From contig BCIO01000003.1 of the NCBI GenBank assembly GCA_001599975.1, positions 3,032,677-3,096,676 on the forward strand: 64,000 nucleotides of DNA. The letters are read 5' to 3'. This DNA is from Cystobasidiopsis lactophilus. Its lineage: Eukaryota; Basidiomycota; Agaricostilbomycetes; Agaricostilbales; Chionosphaeraceae. Below the pieces are notes generated by a model. It saw only the letters and a list, made by a program, of their open reading frames with translations, ran no database searches and had not been told where the DNA came from. The translations under genes were made by a program, and so were the position numbers. Below, in pieces: positions 1 to 11,143 of the stretch (positions are counted from its first letter, which is position 1; each line of letters starts with the position of its first letter).

Positions 1-1562
1 CGTTCCGCTGCTGGGCAAAGCCGCTCTCGCCAGCACTCGAAAGGCCTTCCAGCTGCTGCTTGACCATTTCTTCGAAGTCGGCAATCTTGGCCTCCACAAC
101 TTGTATAGGGTTGCCGAGGTCCAGGGGCTTGAACTTGCGCAGCTCTTCGTTGGTCTTGTCAAGCGCAGCCAAGATGGTGGCTTTGATGGCGGGGAGCCTG
201 ATCACTTTGAATCAGCTGCCAAATGATGTGGCTTCGTCACAAAACAACACGCACGACTCTCGGTTCATAGAACAGAGGACGTCCGACAGCCTGGCCGTCA
301 GCTTGGCGACTCCGAAGCGCGAAGCAAGGCCGGCGTCGAGGTCTTTCCAAACTTCATCGTTCCGCAGGTTGGCGAAATACTCTTGCTCCTGACGACGAGC
401 TTCGGCGGTTGTAGGTGCAGCATGGCCATGGGAGACCTCGGGCGATTTCACCATATACCAGCCCAGCGACAGGACCTCGGTTTGGCCGCCGATCTACGCA
501 GATGAGCGGGGTGCCAACGGATACAGGAAGGGATGCTTACGATCGGAAGATACTGTCCAACGGTGGCCTTGCGAACGATGTCGGGCTTGGTGAGCGCGCC
601 GACGGTTCGCTTGCCGTCTTTGTCGTGAGCTCGAGCCATCTGGGCCGCTGCCTGATTCTCGAACTCCGCTGGAGGCCAAGTTCAAAAAACATCAGACTTT
701 GTGTTCAAGGAACTCACTTTCCATAGAAACGACGAGAAGCAGGATGGTCCGCGTTTCTTTGATGTACTCGGTGACCATATTGCGAATCCTCTCGGGGGAC
801 TTGGGATCCTCGCCTTCTCTGGCGCTTTGAATCATGCCGGGAAGATCGATAAAAGTGAGATCAACCAAGTCCGGGCCCTTGACGGTCAGGCAAACAACGT
901 TGGACGTGAAGGACAGCTGGTCTGGATAGACGAGACCAGAACTGCCCTTCTTGAGCATCCTATGGTCGTAGGCTTTGAGGTTAAAGTCGACAAATTCGGA
1001 AGCTTTTCTGTTGGGGTTGAGAACGGCAAGCTGAGCACGGCGGATCATTGGCTCCACTTCCGATTTGTCGTGCAGAATGGGACCAAAATCCTGTTGAGGC
1101 ACCGAGTTCTCCAACAGGGCATTACCAGCGCCTTCAACGATGAGAATGGAGATCTGGCAAGACCATTCGTCGCTTGGCGACATGCGACATTCCGTAGGGC
1201 ATCTGGCAAGGTGTGGCCATAGGTCAGAGCTACAGCGAGATAGCTTTGTAGCTGCTCACCGAGTACAGGTGCCTAGTAGAGATGTCAGAGCCATTTAATC
1301 TCTAATGTGAAGGAACAAACGCACCCGAAGACCGAGGGAAGGTGATGCCTGAGATGGCCTCGACAACAGACGACTTGCCAGCTGACTGAGAGCCAACCGA
1401 CGCGATGACGGGGATTTCCAGCTTTGCGTCAACGCTTTGGGACGGAATTAGTGCGGAAGGTGAGAAAACAGGCAGCGCTCACCCCAAGTTGCGCAGGCTG
1501 TTCATCAGTTCGTTGAGAGCTTTCTTGTCGCTGCCATAATGAGAGTCTTGGACGGCCGCCAT
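1..1562 (-). CDS. dynamin-family large GTPase (3' part beyond window)
   Basis: Large GTPase of the dynamin/Mx/Vps1 superfamily, whose members self-assemble on membranes to drive fission or remodelling. The start chosen is the ATG at 1560-1562 (MAAVQDSHYGSDKK). Spliced exons read the G1 P-loop GSQSAGKSS, then the switch I block TRCPTECR, the G3 motif DLPG and the G4 motif TKPD, followed by the family block TTAEARRQEQEYF near 400. The frame is still open at base 1, so the stalk and C-terminus lie outside the window. Introns are short. One internal exon at 1260-1272 is only 13 nt and supplies part of switch I. No pleckstrin domain is visible in the part seen, so classical dynamin, Vps1, Dnm1 and Mx-like members cannot be told apart; the TTAEARRQEQ block suggests the fungal Mx-like group. 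Confidence 0.9.
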
Positions 1563-2304
1563 CTTGAGAGGTGGTGATCCAGAGGAAAGAGTTTTGACAG
1601 AGAAAAAATCTGCGTCCACTGACAGCAGATGAAGCTCGGAGGTCCCTCGAACGCGTCGGAGCCGCTTTGCAGCAGGCACCCCAGATGCAGACTCCGGGCA
1701 TTTGGGCAAAGGTCAACCCACACTGAGGGAATCTTCTAGAAGGCACCAAAGCAGTACTGGCTACAAAGCAACCGAAAAGCAGATCTGAAGCTCGGACAGT
1801 TTGCCAGAGGCGAAATTGGGGGTGGTAGCGGGAGAGCCAAAGGAAGAGGCAGGGCGTGCAGCAATCCGCAATCTCCGATCATCTCATCACCTTTTGAGAT
1901 AGCCCTCATCTTGAAGGTCACCAGATAAGGGAACAGGAAGCAGGCTGCGCCAAAAGCATCAAAGATTCAAAATCGCGTTGAAGTCGCTAGCGCTCAGCGC
2001 AGGCAGTCAAGATGTCCGTAAGATCTTGCGCCGGGATGAACAGCATCATGTAGCAGAGATGAAGAGATGAGCTGTAACTTGAAAAGCGCTAAGGTGAGGA
2101 AGAGAGCCAGAATTTGCCACCCGGCACCCGCTGCCGCCCGTCAACTCATGGGTTCATTCTCCTTCTCGACGAAAGCGAGAGAAAGAACCGTAGGCATTTT
2201 GTTCGTAAGTGCAGAAAAGAACCCGAGACCCTATAAGAAACGCTTTGCTTTCGCCCTTCCACCTCTACGTGTCGTCCTCCACCATCCGTCCACCTCCCAT
2301 TTCC
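1563..2304. other. intergenic, dynamin 5' side and GGA-like 3' side
   Basis: No convincing gene is seen. It holds the promoter and 5' leader of the dynamin-like gene and the 3' region of the GGA-like gene. Short open frames here show no family motif and no sign of a gamma-ear domain that could extend the upstream gene. Confidence 0.5.
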
Positions 2305-4344
2305 TTAGGCCAGCAAATCCTCGAACGGGTCCTTCACTTTCCCCTGTGGCACCGGCGGTGGCGTGGGTTGGTAATTCGGCTTCATCCCCGACCCCGAGCC
2401 AGAAGGAGTGAGCGGCGCGGCGGAGAACGAAGCCGTCGACCCCGGTCTGGAGGGCAACGTGATCGCCCCTGGTGTGCTTTGCCCAGAGTAGAACTGCTGC
2501 AACCCCTGCTGCAATGGGGGCTGGGGTTGGGATGGGCCAGGGGAGGAGAAGAGGTCCATGATCCCGCTTGTTGATTGCTGCGGCGGCGAGGAGAGGGACA
2601 GGCCGGCGAGGGCTTCTAGACCCGAGGAGGAAGAGGCGGCTGGGGGAGAAGGGGAAGAGTCAAAGTCGTCAAAGTCGATCAGGTTGGAAGGTTGGGCCTT
2701 TTTGGAGGGCGCCTTGGATTTGCCACCGCCAGTGGCGCCGTTGGAAGTGGTGGATTGTAGCAATCTGTGCTCGTCAGACGATGAGATGATCCAATTTGGA
2801 TGAAAGGGCAAATCAGGACGCACGCTGGATCAATCTCAGCCACCGAGCTGCGGTCGCCACGCTTGAAAGCGGCGTAGCGCTCGAGCACCTGGTTGAGCAT
2901 GTCGTTGAGAAGCAGCAGGTTGTCTGTGCATTGGAGGCCCAAAGTATCAGCATCGAGTATTGATGAGAGGGGGGACGAAACGACGCACCAGTCTGGTCCG
3001 ACTCCTCATTCTCGGCGGCCTCCGCGATCCATTTTTGGATCTTGGGTTGGACCTGCCTACACCTCTGCGCCACTTGCTGTTCGTCCCGACACCATCATGA
3101 GCCACCTCCAATAGCTCGAGTAAAGGGAAAAAGGGGAACAAACATCATACGCATCCCCCTCGACGAACCTCTCCCGCTCCTTGGCGTTGTTCAGCATCTC
3201 ATTCAGCATGACCACCCGCTGCCGGATGCCCGTCAGCTCTTTGGCCGTCTGGGCCTGGTAGTCGGGCAGTTTGTCGGGTTCGGCGCCGGACATGATCTTC
3301 ATCAGCTGCTGGGCCGCCGCCAGGTCCTTGGGTGTGCCGCGCCGGATGAGCTCTTGCAACTTGGCGGCCTGCGCCGCGCGGTCTTCTTCTTCTAGTTCTT
3401 CTGGGCTCTTGAGCGTCTGTTCACGATCTCTTCCGTTTGAGTCACTGGTGGTGGGACTAGGGTAAGGGGAGATGCGACGAACATCAGCAGGGTTCAAGAC
3501 GGCCGCCGAGCGCTTGTCATAATCGGGAAATCTGTAGCCTGTTAGCCGCAGTCCTGATGGATCAGCATCCATCACTGATGTAGTGGAGGGCAGCGGGGCG
3601 AACCTTTGTAGGAAAGCAGCCGGTGCATGTCCCGGATGTGCACCAGGTCCTCTTTGCGCTTGCTCGTCACGCAGATCGTGTTCTTCCACTCGTGGATGAG
3701 CTCCAGGATCTTGACCATGGGCGGCCGGGGCACGGCTGGGGGCCGTTCGGGAAAGCGGCGGACGAGCTCGTTGAGGAACTCTTTGGTGGCGATCTGCAGG
3801 TGGAACGGGTAGCCGCAGTTCTTGACTAGGATGTCCAGTAGCTGTAAGCATAATAGCGAGCAGTTAATACATGCCTGTATCGAGGGAGGAGAACGGCTTA
3901 CGAAGAGGGCGAGCATGGAGATGTGCTGGTCCCGGTTGTTGACGAGCCGAATGGTCGCCGTCGCTGCTTCCCGCGGTCTGGCCCTGCCTGTGAGTACTGG
4001 CATCAAGACAGGAGAGAGACGAGCGCACGTGTTGGCCTTCTTGATGTTGACCCATTCCGCCAGTTCCAAGCACAACGCGAGGTCCTGCGCTCGTCCTCAT
4101 CAGCGCTCAATATCCCAGCCCCTGGTCCAGCGAGCGCACGCACGGGTTCAGTCCTGTACGGATCACAAGCCCGTTCTGTTGGCCCGACCCAGCATCAGCC
4201 CCAGCTGCCACGTCCCAAAGAAAAGGGCCAGCTCTCACCGGCGAGCGCGGAAATGACTTCCTGGCTTGACAGGCTCTCGTTGCCCTTGCCCGGCCCTAAG
4301 CTCAAGCCATTCCGAGCCGCAAAGTTCTGCGAGTTGTACGACAT
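2305..4344 (-). CDS. GGA-like VHS-GAT clathrin adaptor without a gamma-ear
   Basis: Monomeric sorting adaptor of the GGA family, expected at the trans-Golgi network to link cargo, Arf and clathrin. The ATG at 4342-4344 opens MSYNSQNFAARNG. After short introns comes a VHS domain with the family block LVKNCGYPFHLQIATKEFLN and KILELIHEW, then a GAT region with RRGTPKDLAAAQQLMKIM and a helix ending NNAKERERFVEGD. The tail is rich in Ser, Pro and Gln and carries the clathrin-box-like LIDFD and a final DPFEDLLA, with stop TAA at 2305-2307. Yeast and animal GGA proteins normally end in a gamma-adaptin ear of about 120 residues; none is seen here or downstream. The GTPKDL block favours GGA over the TOM1 class, but TOM1-like is the alternative. 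Confidence 0.85.
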
Positions 4345-4433
4345 CCCCCCGCGTCCTTGAGAGCGTCACCGGGAATGTTGATTGAGGGCAGGCGCAAGTC
4401 ACCGTCGAGCGCGGACAAGGTTGCACCGCAACC
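4345..4433. promoter_or_regulatory. 89-bp divergent promoter region
   Basis: Only 89 bases separate the start codons of the GGA-like gene (-) and the GNAT-Mss4 gene (+). Promoter and leader sequences must overlap here unless one transcript starts inside the other gene. No clear TATA box is seen. Confidence 0.55.
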
Positions 4434-5724
4434 ATGGCTTTCACGTTCGATTGGGTCGCGGCACACGAGGTCGAGGCTGCTTTTCAGCTCGAGATTGCCG
4501 GTATGCGCTATGCTCTCCCTGCGTCGCCCGGGACCGCAGCTAATGAGCGCGCAATGACAGCCTTCCCAGCGGACGAAGCTGCTTCCTTGTCTGCCCTCCA
4601 GTGCGCTCGCCTCCCTAAATCTGTCAAACTTTCAGATTCCTGAACTGTATCCGTGCACAGATACAGGCAGCGAGAAGCCCCGGAGCTTTTCCTCGGTCTC
4701 TACATCTGGCGCCCTCCCTCCGCTCGGCAGCTCGTTGGGTTCTGCTGCTCGACCGCCACCTCCGCCTCGGAATTGACGCACGATTCAATGAGCACTCATG
4801 ATCCCTCCGGTTCGTGCCTTACCTCCCTCGAGCCACCCGTCGAGGCTCACAGTGGTGCGTGGCGCGAGCAGGCAAGAACGCCGCCCTGCACTCTGTGGTC
4901 ATCTCCACCTCCTACCTCCGCCAAGGCCTGGCCTCCCGCTTGCTCCAAGAGTACATTTCCAGGCTCTCGTCGGCCGGGTGGAAGAAGATCCTGTTGATCT
5001 CGCACGACCACCTCATCCCGCTCTACTCCAAGGTCGGGTTCAAGATGGTGGGCGAGTCCAAAGTGCAACACGGGAGCGAAAAGTGGTTCGAGATGGTCCT
5101 GGACCTGCCGCTCAAGCAAGAAGCTCCTTCGAGCGGGCAAGAAGTGGCGGCGGCGTCGCGACCGGCCAAGAAGTCGCCTGGGGTGGCGTTTGAAGAAGTC
5201 AAGCCGGAGGAACTACAAGATGCGCAAGGCTTGAACCGGCACAAGCTGTACTGCCCGAGAGCGGACTGCCGCTGCTTGTTGCTCGGAGCCGGCAAGGCCA
5301 AGATGGTGGAGCGCACCACCGCACCCGTTCGTTCCCTTCCTCTCCTTTAGCCATCCTCAGGCTCAACTCTTCTGGAATCAACGAACAGTTCCAACATCCC
5401 TCTGCAAAAGCTACAGCGTACGAAGACTTCCCACCTCCCATCCCCGCCACTCAGACTCAGTACTGGTCCGCCCAACCGGCGTCAGCATTAACATTCGAGA
5501 ACCTCGGCTTCTCCAAGTCCTTAGGCACGCTCAAGTATTTGACTTGTGCGGATTGCGATTGTGGCCCATTGGGGTGGGTCGACGTAGGTGAAGGGGTGGA
5601 TCTGGCGGCTGCGGTGGAGGAGGAACTTAAAGCTCAGGGCAAGGAAGGGCAAGAGGAGAAGGAAGCCGAGAGTAGGAAGGGGGAGTTCTTGTTGGATTGT
5701 AGGAGGGTCAGATATGGGGTTTGA
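4434..5724 (+). CDS. GNAT acetyltransferase fused to Mss4-like domain
   Basis: Two domains in one spliced frame. The first half resembles arylalkylamine-type GNAT N-acetyltransferases: MAFTFDWVAAHEVEAAFQ, then AAFPADEAASLSALQ, then LFLGLY, and motif A in VVISTSYLRQGLASRLLQEY with the acetyl-CoA loop RQGLA, followed by HDHLIPLYSKVGFKMVG. The second half resembles the Mss4/Dss4 Rab-binding zinc fold: RHKLYCPRADCRCLL gives a C-x4-C pair, and near the end LTCADCDCGPLGW gives the second zinc pair. Joining needs introns such as the one starting GTTCGT near 5326 and ending at CAG before FQHPSAKATAYEDF; all phases fit. The stop is TGA at 5722-5724. Mss4 proteins bind nucleotide-free Rab GTPases. Whether the acetyltransferase is active and on what substrate is unknown. 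Confidence 0.8.
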
Positions 5725-5955
5725 GTCTGGGGTGGCAAAATTGGAAAATGATTGCAACAAGAGAGATGAATATTCTCAGTGGAAAAAACGGGAGGGTTTG
5801 AAGAGAATTGAATGGCAAAAGAAACGGAATGCGAATCCAGAAGAGTCGCAGAAGGAAGAGGAGGCAGTTAAGTTCGCTGGACGAGTGGAGCCAAGATGGG
5901 CATGTCGGCGGGCACTGGAACCTCCCATTTCTTGCAGGCGTCGGCTCTGAAGGAC

Positions 5956-6957
5956 TCAATCAGCTATAGAGACTCTGATCTCATAGATTGAGAAATTTGT
6001 ATACAGGAAAGCTGGCAGCCCCCTCGGTTTGTACGCAAGCAGTTGGCGCCTGAGGGCTTTTTGAGCCAGGTCTTTGGTTAGTGGCTCGAGGGGGTGAGGT
6101 TTGATGGCGGTGTTTGGGTAAAGAACTTCGATCGGGACGTTCTTAACAAGTCGACCTTTCAATACGTCGGGATAGGCAGATTTGTTGTAGCCCAGTTGGA
6201 GACCAAGCTCTTCGCTGGGTCGAAGGATATCAAGGCAGACTCTGCCGAGCCGAATATTGCGTTCATCAAAGTACTCGGGCAGGCAATCTCCCAGGCGTTC
6301 GTTCGTTTTGACGCCACTGCCACCTCTGCCGCAGTTTTCAAGGTCTGCCGCTTTGCGTCAGAAGAGGAGTCAAGAATTAAAAAGGCTGAGTCTCACCTGC
6401 ACTGTTGCTAATATAGGTCCAGCCGCTGACGAGGGCATCTGGGCACGTCTTCAAAACGACATAGTGATTATCACTATACTCCCAATGTTCTTTGTGGGCT
6501 TCGCGCAGCATATCCTGTTTCTTTATCCATAATGTTGCTTCATAGCAGAAGAATGACAGGGTCTCACCCTGCGCCCAGCGGCACCCCATCCCGACACCGC
6601 TGGCCACACTTCTGCTATAATGACAAGGTCGCCCGGGAGAGGTTGCATGGCCGATTTGGGGATGCTTATTTCGTCCGTATCTTCCAAATCCCAGCTATAG
6701 CGGCCCACGGACAGAAACTTCGACCAGAAGTCCTCGACAGATTTGGGCAGCAACGGCGAGTCAAGCGGAACGCGGGCGTGATGGGCCGCTTGATTATAGT
6801 AAAGAACCGCAAAGTCCCAGCAGATCAACCCAAACTTGTTGTTGTGAGGATGGGGAGACTTGATGGCGGCAAGAGCCCGCTCTAGAGCGTCCGGTTTGGG
6901 ATCGTGGGTGTATTCAATGTGGCGCCAATCCATATTCAATGCGTGGTCGTGTTGCAT
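5956..6957 (-). CDS. uncharacterised protein, no family recognised
   Basis: I do not recognise this protein. From the ATG at 6955-6957 the first exon reads MQHDHALNMDWRHIEYTHDP and runs to GDLVIIAEVW. A second exon begins DMLREAHKEHWEYSDNHYVV. A third, joined at GTGAGA/GCAG near 6400-6340, includes CLPEYFDERNIRLGRVCLD and ends EIRVSIAD at the stop near 5956. Phases agree across both introns, giving about 290 residues. It is rich in His, Trp and Tyr, with no signal peptide or membrane segment in the part read. The frame stays open without an ATG for about 30 codons upstream of 6957, up to a possible splice acceptor near 7040, so an additional 5' exon is likely. Confidence 0.6.
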
Positions 6958-7767
6958 TGTTGCCGGTCGTTGGCGTGCAAGAAGAACAGTAGGCCTTCCC
7001 TCGGCAAGGCAACTGGCTCCGACAATGGTTGGAACGCAGACTACAGTAAGTGTCTTCCGCGGGCAAGTGCAGAGGCCTCAAAACAGGGTGCTCCGGCTTA
7101 TTACATTTCGAATAAATGCACGAATAAGGCTCTCGAGGAAGAAATGAATGAATCGGGGGGAGACATGGGAAGCAAGCCCATGCACGGGAGCAGGTAGCGC
7201 CGCAACATAAATCCATTACTCGGCGAACACTCAAAGTATGCCAAAGGATTCATACAGCCTCACAACGACTGGCTAGGCGCATGGAAGCACAGGATTATGT
7301 GTAGGAAGCCTTGAAGCCGCGAGGAGGCACTCGCTCGAGAAGGACAAATCCTGAGCTTCTCGATGGATTGGCACTGATGGGACAGACATGAACACTGAAA
7401 GCAAAACGCAACGACACAGACAGACAAAGTCGCAGCATTCCAGAAGTGACGGAGAGCGCATCTCGGTCGACGCGGAGTGAGGAAGCTCTTGCTCCTGCTC
7501 CGTCGGCCTCCTCCGCTCATTTGGCGTCAATTACTGGTCCAGCTTATACCAATCCAAGACCAAGGCGCAATGCAGCGATAAAACACGCGTCGCCAAGCCT
7601 CCTTCAATAATCTGCCCTGCCTGGCATCTCGTCTCGCTGCTCGGCTTTGACAGAATTGTCGCTCCTTGCTGCCCGGCTTTGACCTTTGCCTGCGTCTCAG
7701 TAGCAGTCTCAGTACAGTCACTCCACAGCCCTGCCAATAACTGCAAGCGCAAAGCCAGCAAGCCAAG
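6958..7767. other. divergent intergenic region
   Basis: Lies between the uncharacterised gene (-) and the transporter (+). It probably holds both promoters and perhaps a missed 5' exon of the minus-strand gene in 7040-7250. The short open frames near 7260-7530 have no recognisable features. A pyrimidine-rich, CAGCAA-containing leader precedes the transporter start. Confidence 0.45.
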
Positions 7768-9218
7768 ATGTCCAATCTGCCCAACCTGAAATTCGCGGGC
7801 GCGAGTGGCAAGACCACAGCTCAGGCCGCCCTCTTGATCGCAGTAGTGAGTCACAGCAGCCCTATTCTATAGCTCCTTGCGCCCCGAGCTGATCGTGGCT
7901 GGGCATCACACAGTGGATCGGCCTCTCCTCAGCGGTCATCTTCCAAAACAAGTACATCCTCACCACCTTGCACTTCCCGTTCCCCATCACCCTGACCATC
8001 TGCCACCTCGCCTTCCAAACCCTGTCCACCCGCCTGCTCAAGCGGTTCGCGCCCAGCGTGTTCGAACGTGCCAAGAAGCCGCCCTCGAGCACCAGCGCGT
8101 ACCAGCCAGTGTCGACCGGCGAGCCAACAGGGCCGAATGGGAAGCCGGAGCACTTGGAGTTGGACGTCAAGGATGAGGCGGGCAATGCTGCACGTGCGTC
8201 TTGCCTAACGCCAACTTATCTGCTTTTGGCTGATAGTTTGGGTTCGGGGTCGCCACAGAAGGGACAGAGGCCACGCCTCTCGAAGTGCAGCAGAACGACC
8301 TCACTTCTACCACCATCTTTTGGACCAAGCTGGTGCCCATTGGAGTCCTATTCGCAGCCAGCCTCGTCCTCTCCAACCTGGTCTACTTGTGCGCCACCCT
8401 TTTTCCTTTCCTTCGAGCCTGGCTGACGTTCTTCCTGACCAAATACAGATACCTCTCGTGAGATTTCCCGCCAACAGCTATCGTGGTCCATGGCTGACGT
8501 ACGATGATCGCGCACAGAGTCTCAACTATCCAAATGATCAAAGCGGGCTCGCCCATCTCCGTCATGCTGGCCTCCTTCGCCTTTGGTCTCAAGCAGCCCT
8601 CGGTCCGGCTGGTCTCCATCATCCTCTTGATCTGCAGCGGCGTCGGCATCGCCTCCATGGGCGCGGCCGACTTCCAGCTCGTCGGCTTCTCCATCCAAGC
8701 TTTGGCCATCGCCATCGAGGCCGCTCGGTTGGCCCTGATTCAAACGCTGTTGCATGGCATTGGCATGACCCCTTTGCAGTCTCTCTATTCTTTCGCTCGT
8801 AGGTCGCGTTTCAAACACTATCAGTCCTGAGGTCTGACGACAGCTACTTGGGCCCACAGCCGTCTGCCTGGTCTCTTTGATCATCCTGGTGCCCTTAGAA
8901 GGCTGGGCGCCGTTGATGCAGCTGCCGCAGATCGGCGTCTTCACCTTGCTCACCAACGCCTCGCTCACCATGCTCCTCAACTTATCCGCCGTCGAGCTCG
9001 TCGACCTGTCCAGCCTGGTCCTCTCCCTTTCAAAAGTCGTCAAGGACATCCTCTTGATCGTTATTGGTACTCGTGAGTAGAAGTTTGATCCCTCATTCCC
9101 GGTGAATTGTTGTCAACTTTCATCCACAGTGCTGCTGGGCGACCCCATCTCTGGTATTCAAGTCGTCGGCTATTCCGTAGCACTAGCTGGTCTAGTGCTG
9201 TACAAGAAATACGGCTAG
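7768..9218 (+). CDS. triose-phosphate/nucleotide-sugar transporter family (DMT) protein
   Basis: Multi-spanning carrier of the TPT/SLC35-like branch of the drug/metabolite transporter superfamily, probably in the Golgi or ER membrane. The start ATG at 7768 reads MSNLPNLKFAGASGK; the first exon leads into IGLSSAVIFQNKYIL and the block HFPFPITLTICHLAFQ typical of this family. A hydrophilic loop of about 80 residues follows. Later segments include STIQMIKAGSPISVMLASF, RLALIQTLLHGIGM, and the C-terminal family block SKVVKDILLIVIGTLLLG with GYSVALAGLVLYKKYG before TAG at 9216-9218. Introns fall near 7846, 8194, 8390, 8460, 8800 and 9073. Members carry nucleotide sugars or phosphorylated sugars; the substrate cannot be read from sequence. 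The neighbour is a GT77-like glycosyltransferase, which fits a Golgi sugar supply role, by inference. Confidence 0.85.
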
Positions 9219-9337
9219 GAACGGCTGCCTGATAGAGGGACATATTGTAACGAGTAGACACGAAAACTTATCGTCATGCCTTGTGAATGTGTGTGTAATC
9301 GCATTCAAAGACCATGCAAAATCTCTAGTCAGAATGC

Positions 9338-11002
9338 TCAATCCTGGTCTGGTGGCGGTTCATCATCATCGTCAGGCTCCCCATCCTCCTCCTCGTCGGG
9401 GTCCGGCTCCACGTTCGTCCGCTGCCACTGCGCGAAGCTCCGCTCCAGCACTTCCTTGTCGCACTGCGGCTCCTTGCCTTCCTCCTCCACCAGCGCCCAC
9501 AGCCCGTACTTCTTGAGCAGCATCTCCTTGTAGTGCTTGATCGCGTAGTTGGCGTGCACCACGCACGGCTCGATGCCGGCCTCCTTCTCTTTAGGGTTGA
9601 AGTAGCTCCGGCCCGCTGGAAAGTGGGAGTAGGACAAGACGGCGTCTTTGATGTAAAGCCGGTCTTGGTCCGCCACCAGCGCGGTCAGCTTGCCGGCCAG
9701 GTTGGGGCAGCTGGAAGCCCAGGCCTCGGCTTTTTGGGTGCACGATGGCCGACCAGGACCTAGGTCCATCTTTTTGAGCAGCTTTTGCAAGTCGCGCGGG
9801 TCGCCAGAGTTGAGGGCGTGTGCGAACTCTTTTTGGGAGATGTAAGGCAGCAAGCCCTGCCGCCCGAGGAACATGACGGGCCCCAAGGACGACGCTTGGA
9901 AGGAAGGCGCGGTCGCTTTGGAGAGCGTGTCCAGATTGGTCGGGTCCCGCCAGAAGGAGGCGCGCTCGATGGCCTTCTCCAACGAGCTCAACGTGGACGC
10001 GATGTGGCAAAGCGAGACGTGCCGCCAGCCCAAAGCCGCCTTTTCCGCTGCGTCGCCTTCTTGAGCCCGACACACGTCCTCGTCCGAGTCGACGCTGCCC
10101 GTGCGGGAGTAGAAGAAGCACGCGCAGGCTAGCTGCTTGTCCTCCCAGGTCGTCGTATCGCCTGGGTGGATGTCCGAAGCGTAGACAAATGATGGTGCTG
10201 GACCAGCGGAGAGGTAAGGGTGGTGTAGCTGGCTCATAGGCGATGAAAGCCTTTGATTCATCGGGAGTTAGCTCAGGGTCGCAATTTCTCACTTAAATCA
10301 CACTCACCAAGCGGCATCATTGTCCACTAGCAATATCCCTCCAACTTCCTTCTTCCGTTCTGTTGCTAATCTCTTCTGCTCCCTCCATCCTGGTGCCGGG
10401 CACGCCGGGTTGGCCGCTGGCGGGTGGGATTGCGAGGTGGCCAGCATGCTGACAAGCATGGTAGTGACCAGTGTCCGCTCCAGCATTAGCGATTGATAAT
10501 GTAAAGATCCCCAGGGCAGCATCTCCTTCTCGCCAGCCCGGTTGGTGGACGCCAACTTGTCGGTCGAGAGCATCAAGTCGAGGTGCTGGAGGTTGATGAA
10601 AGCGTCCTCTTGCTCCGTCGTGCCATTCGTGTTCCTCGTGAGCTGTAATACGATCACACCACGGTCCGAGAGCCAGTTGGCTAGCTCAGGCGAGGAGGTC
10701 ACGACGAGGTATTTGCCAGGCGGGTGCAGCTCTGGATCCAGGCGGTGGTGCATGAAACACAGAAAGTTGAGCAGCAGGTGCTTGAACTGGTCCGTGGCCA
10801 GTGTCACGACCAAGGTAGAAGACGAGGAGCGAGGCAAAGAGAGCGAATTGCCGGACGCGATGTCTGGCAGGAAAGGCAGGATCGAGGCGAAGGATTTGTG
10901 GAGGGTCGGGATGGAGTGCTTGTAGGGCGAGAACAGCGGGACTGATTCTGCTATTGAGAGCTCTAGCCAGGCCAAGAGCCCAAGCACCAGTTGCCAGAGC
11001 AT
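9338..11002 (-). CDS. GT77-like nucleotide-diphospho-sugar transferase
   Basis: Secretory-pathway glycosyltransferase of the Nucleotid_trans (GT77-like) type. The ATG at 11000-11002 opens a signal peptide or anchor, MLWQLVLGLLAWLELSIAES. The first exon includes MLERTLVTTMLVSML and ends at GILLVDNDAAW. The intron from about 10308 to 10249 joins in phase to LSSPMSQLHHPYL, rebuilding the family signature D-x-D followed by WL..P (DNDAAWLSSP); the DxD should bind metal and sugar nucleotide. FVYASDIHPGD and a C-terminal catalytic block AGRSYFNPKEKEAG follow, then VVHANYAIKHYKEML and a very acidic, Pro-rich tail ending PPPDQD. Plant GT77 enzymes make arabinosyl and xylosyl linkages; the linkage made here is unknown. 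Confidence 0.8.
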
Positions 11003-11143
11003 GTTGGGCGAGCCAGCGCCTCCAAAATCGCTGGTCGGCGCGGCTCAAGCCACGGCGGCGGCGGCGACGTGGCGTTTCAAGGAGAAGATTTGGGCATGCG
11101 AGCTAGTGGGTTGTAAAATGCAAAAGGAAGGAGGTAGGTCCTC

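Noticed and set aside
7260-7530. Minus-strand frame with a hydrophobic stretch, possible 5' exon or membrane anchor
   Set aside because: No ATG context, no splice pair joining it to the 6957 gene that I could confirm, and no motif.
10255-10300. A tRNA-like GTTAGCTCAGG stretch
   Set aside because: No matching T-arm, anticodon arm or acceptor stem; it lies in the intron of the GT77-like gene.
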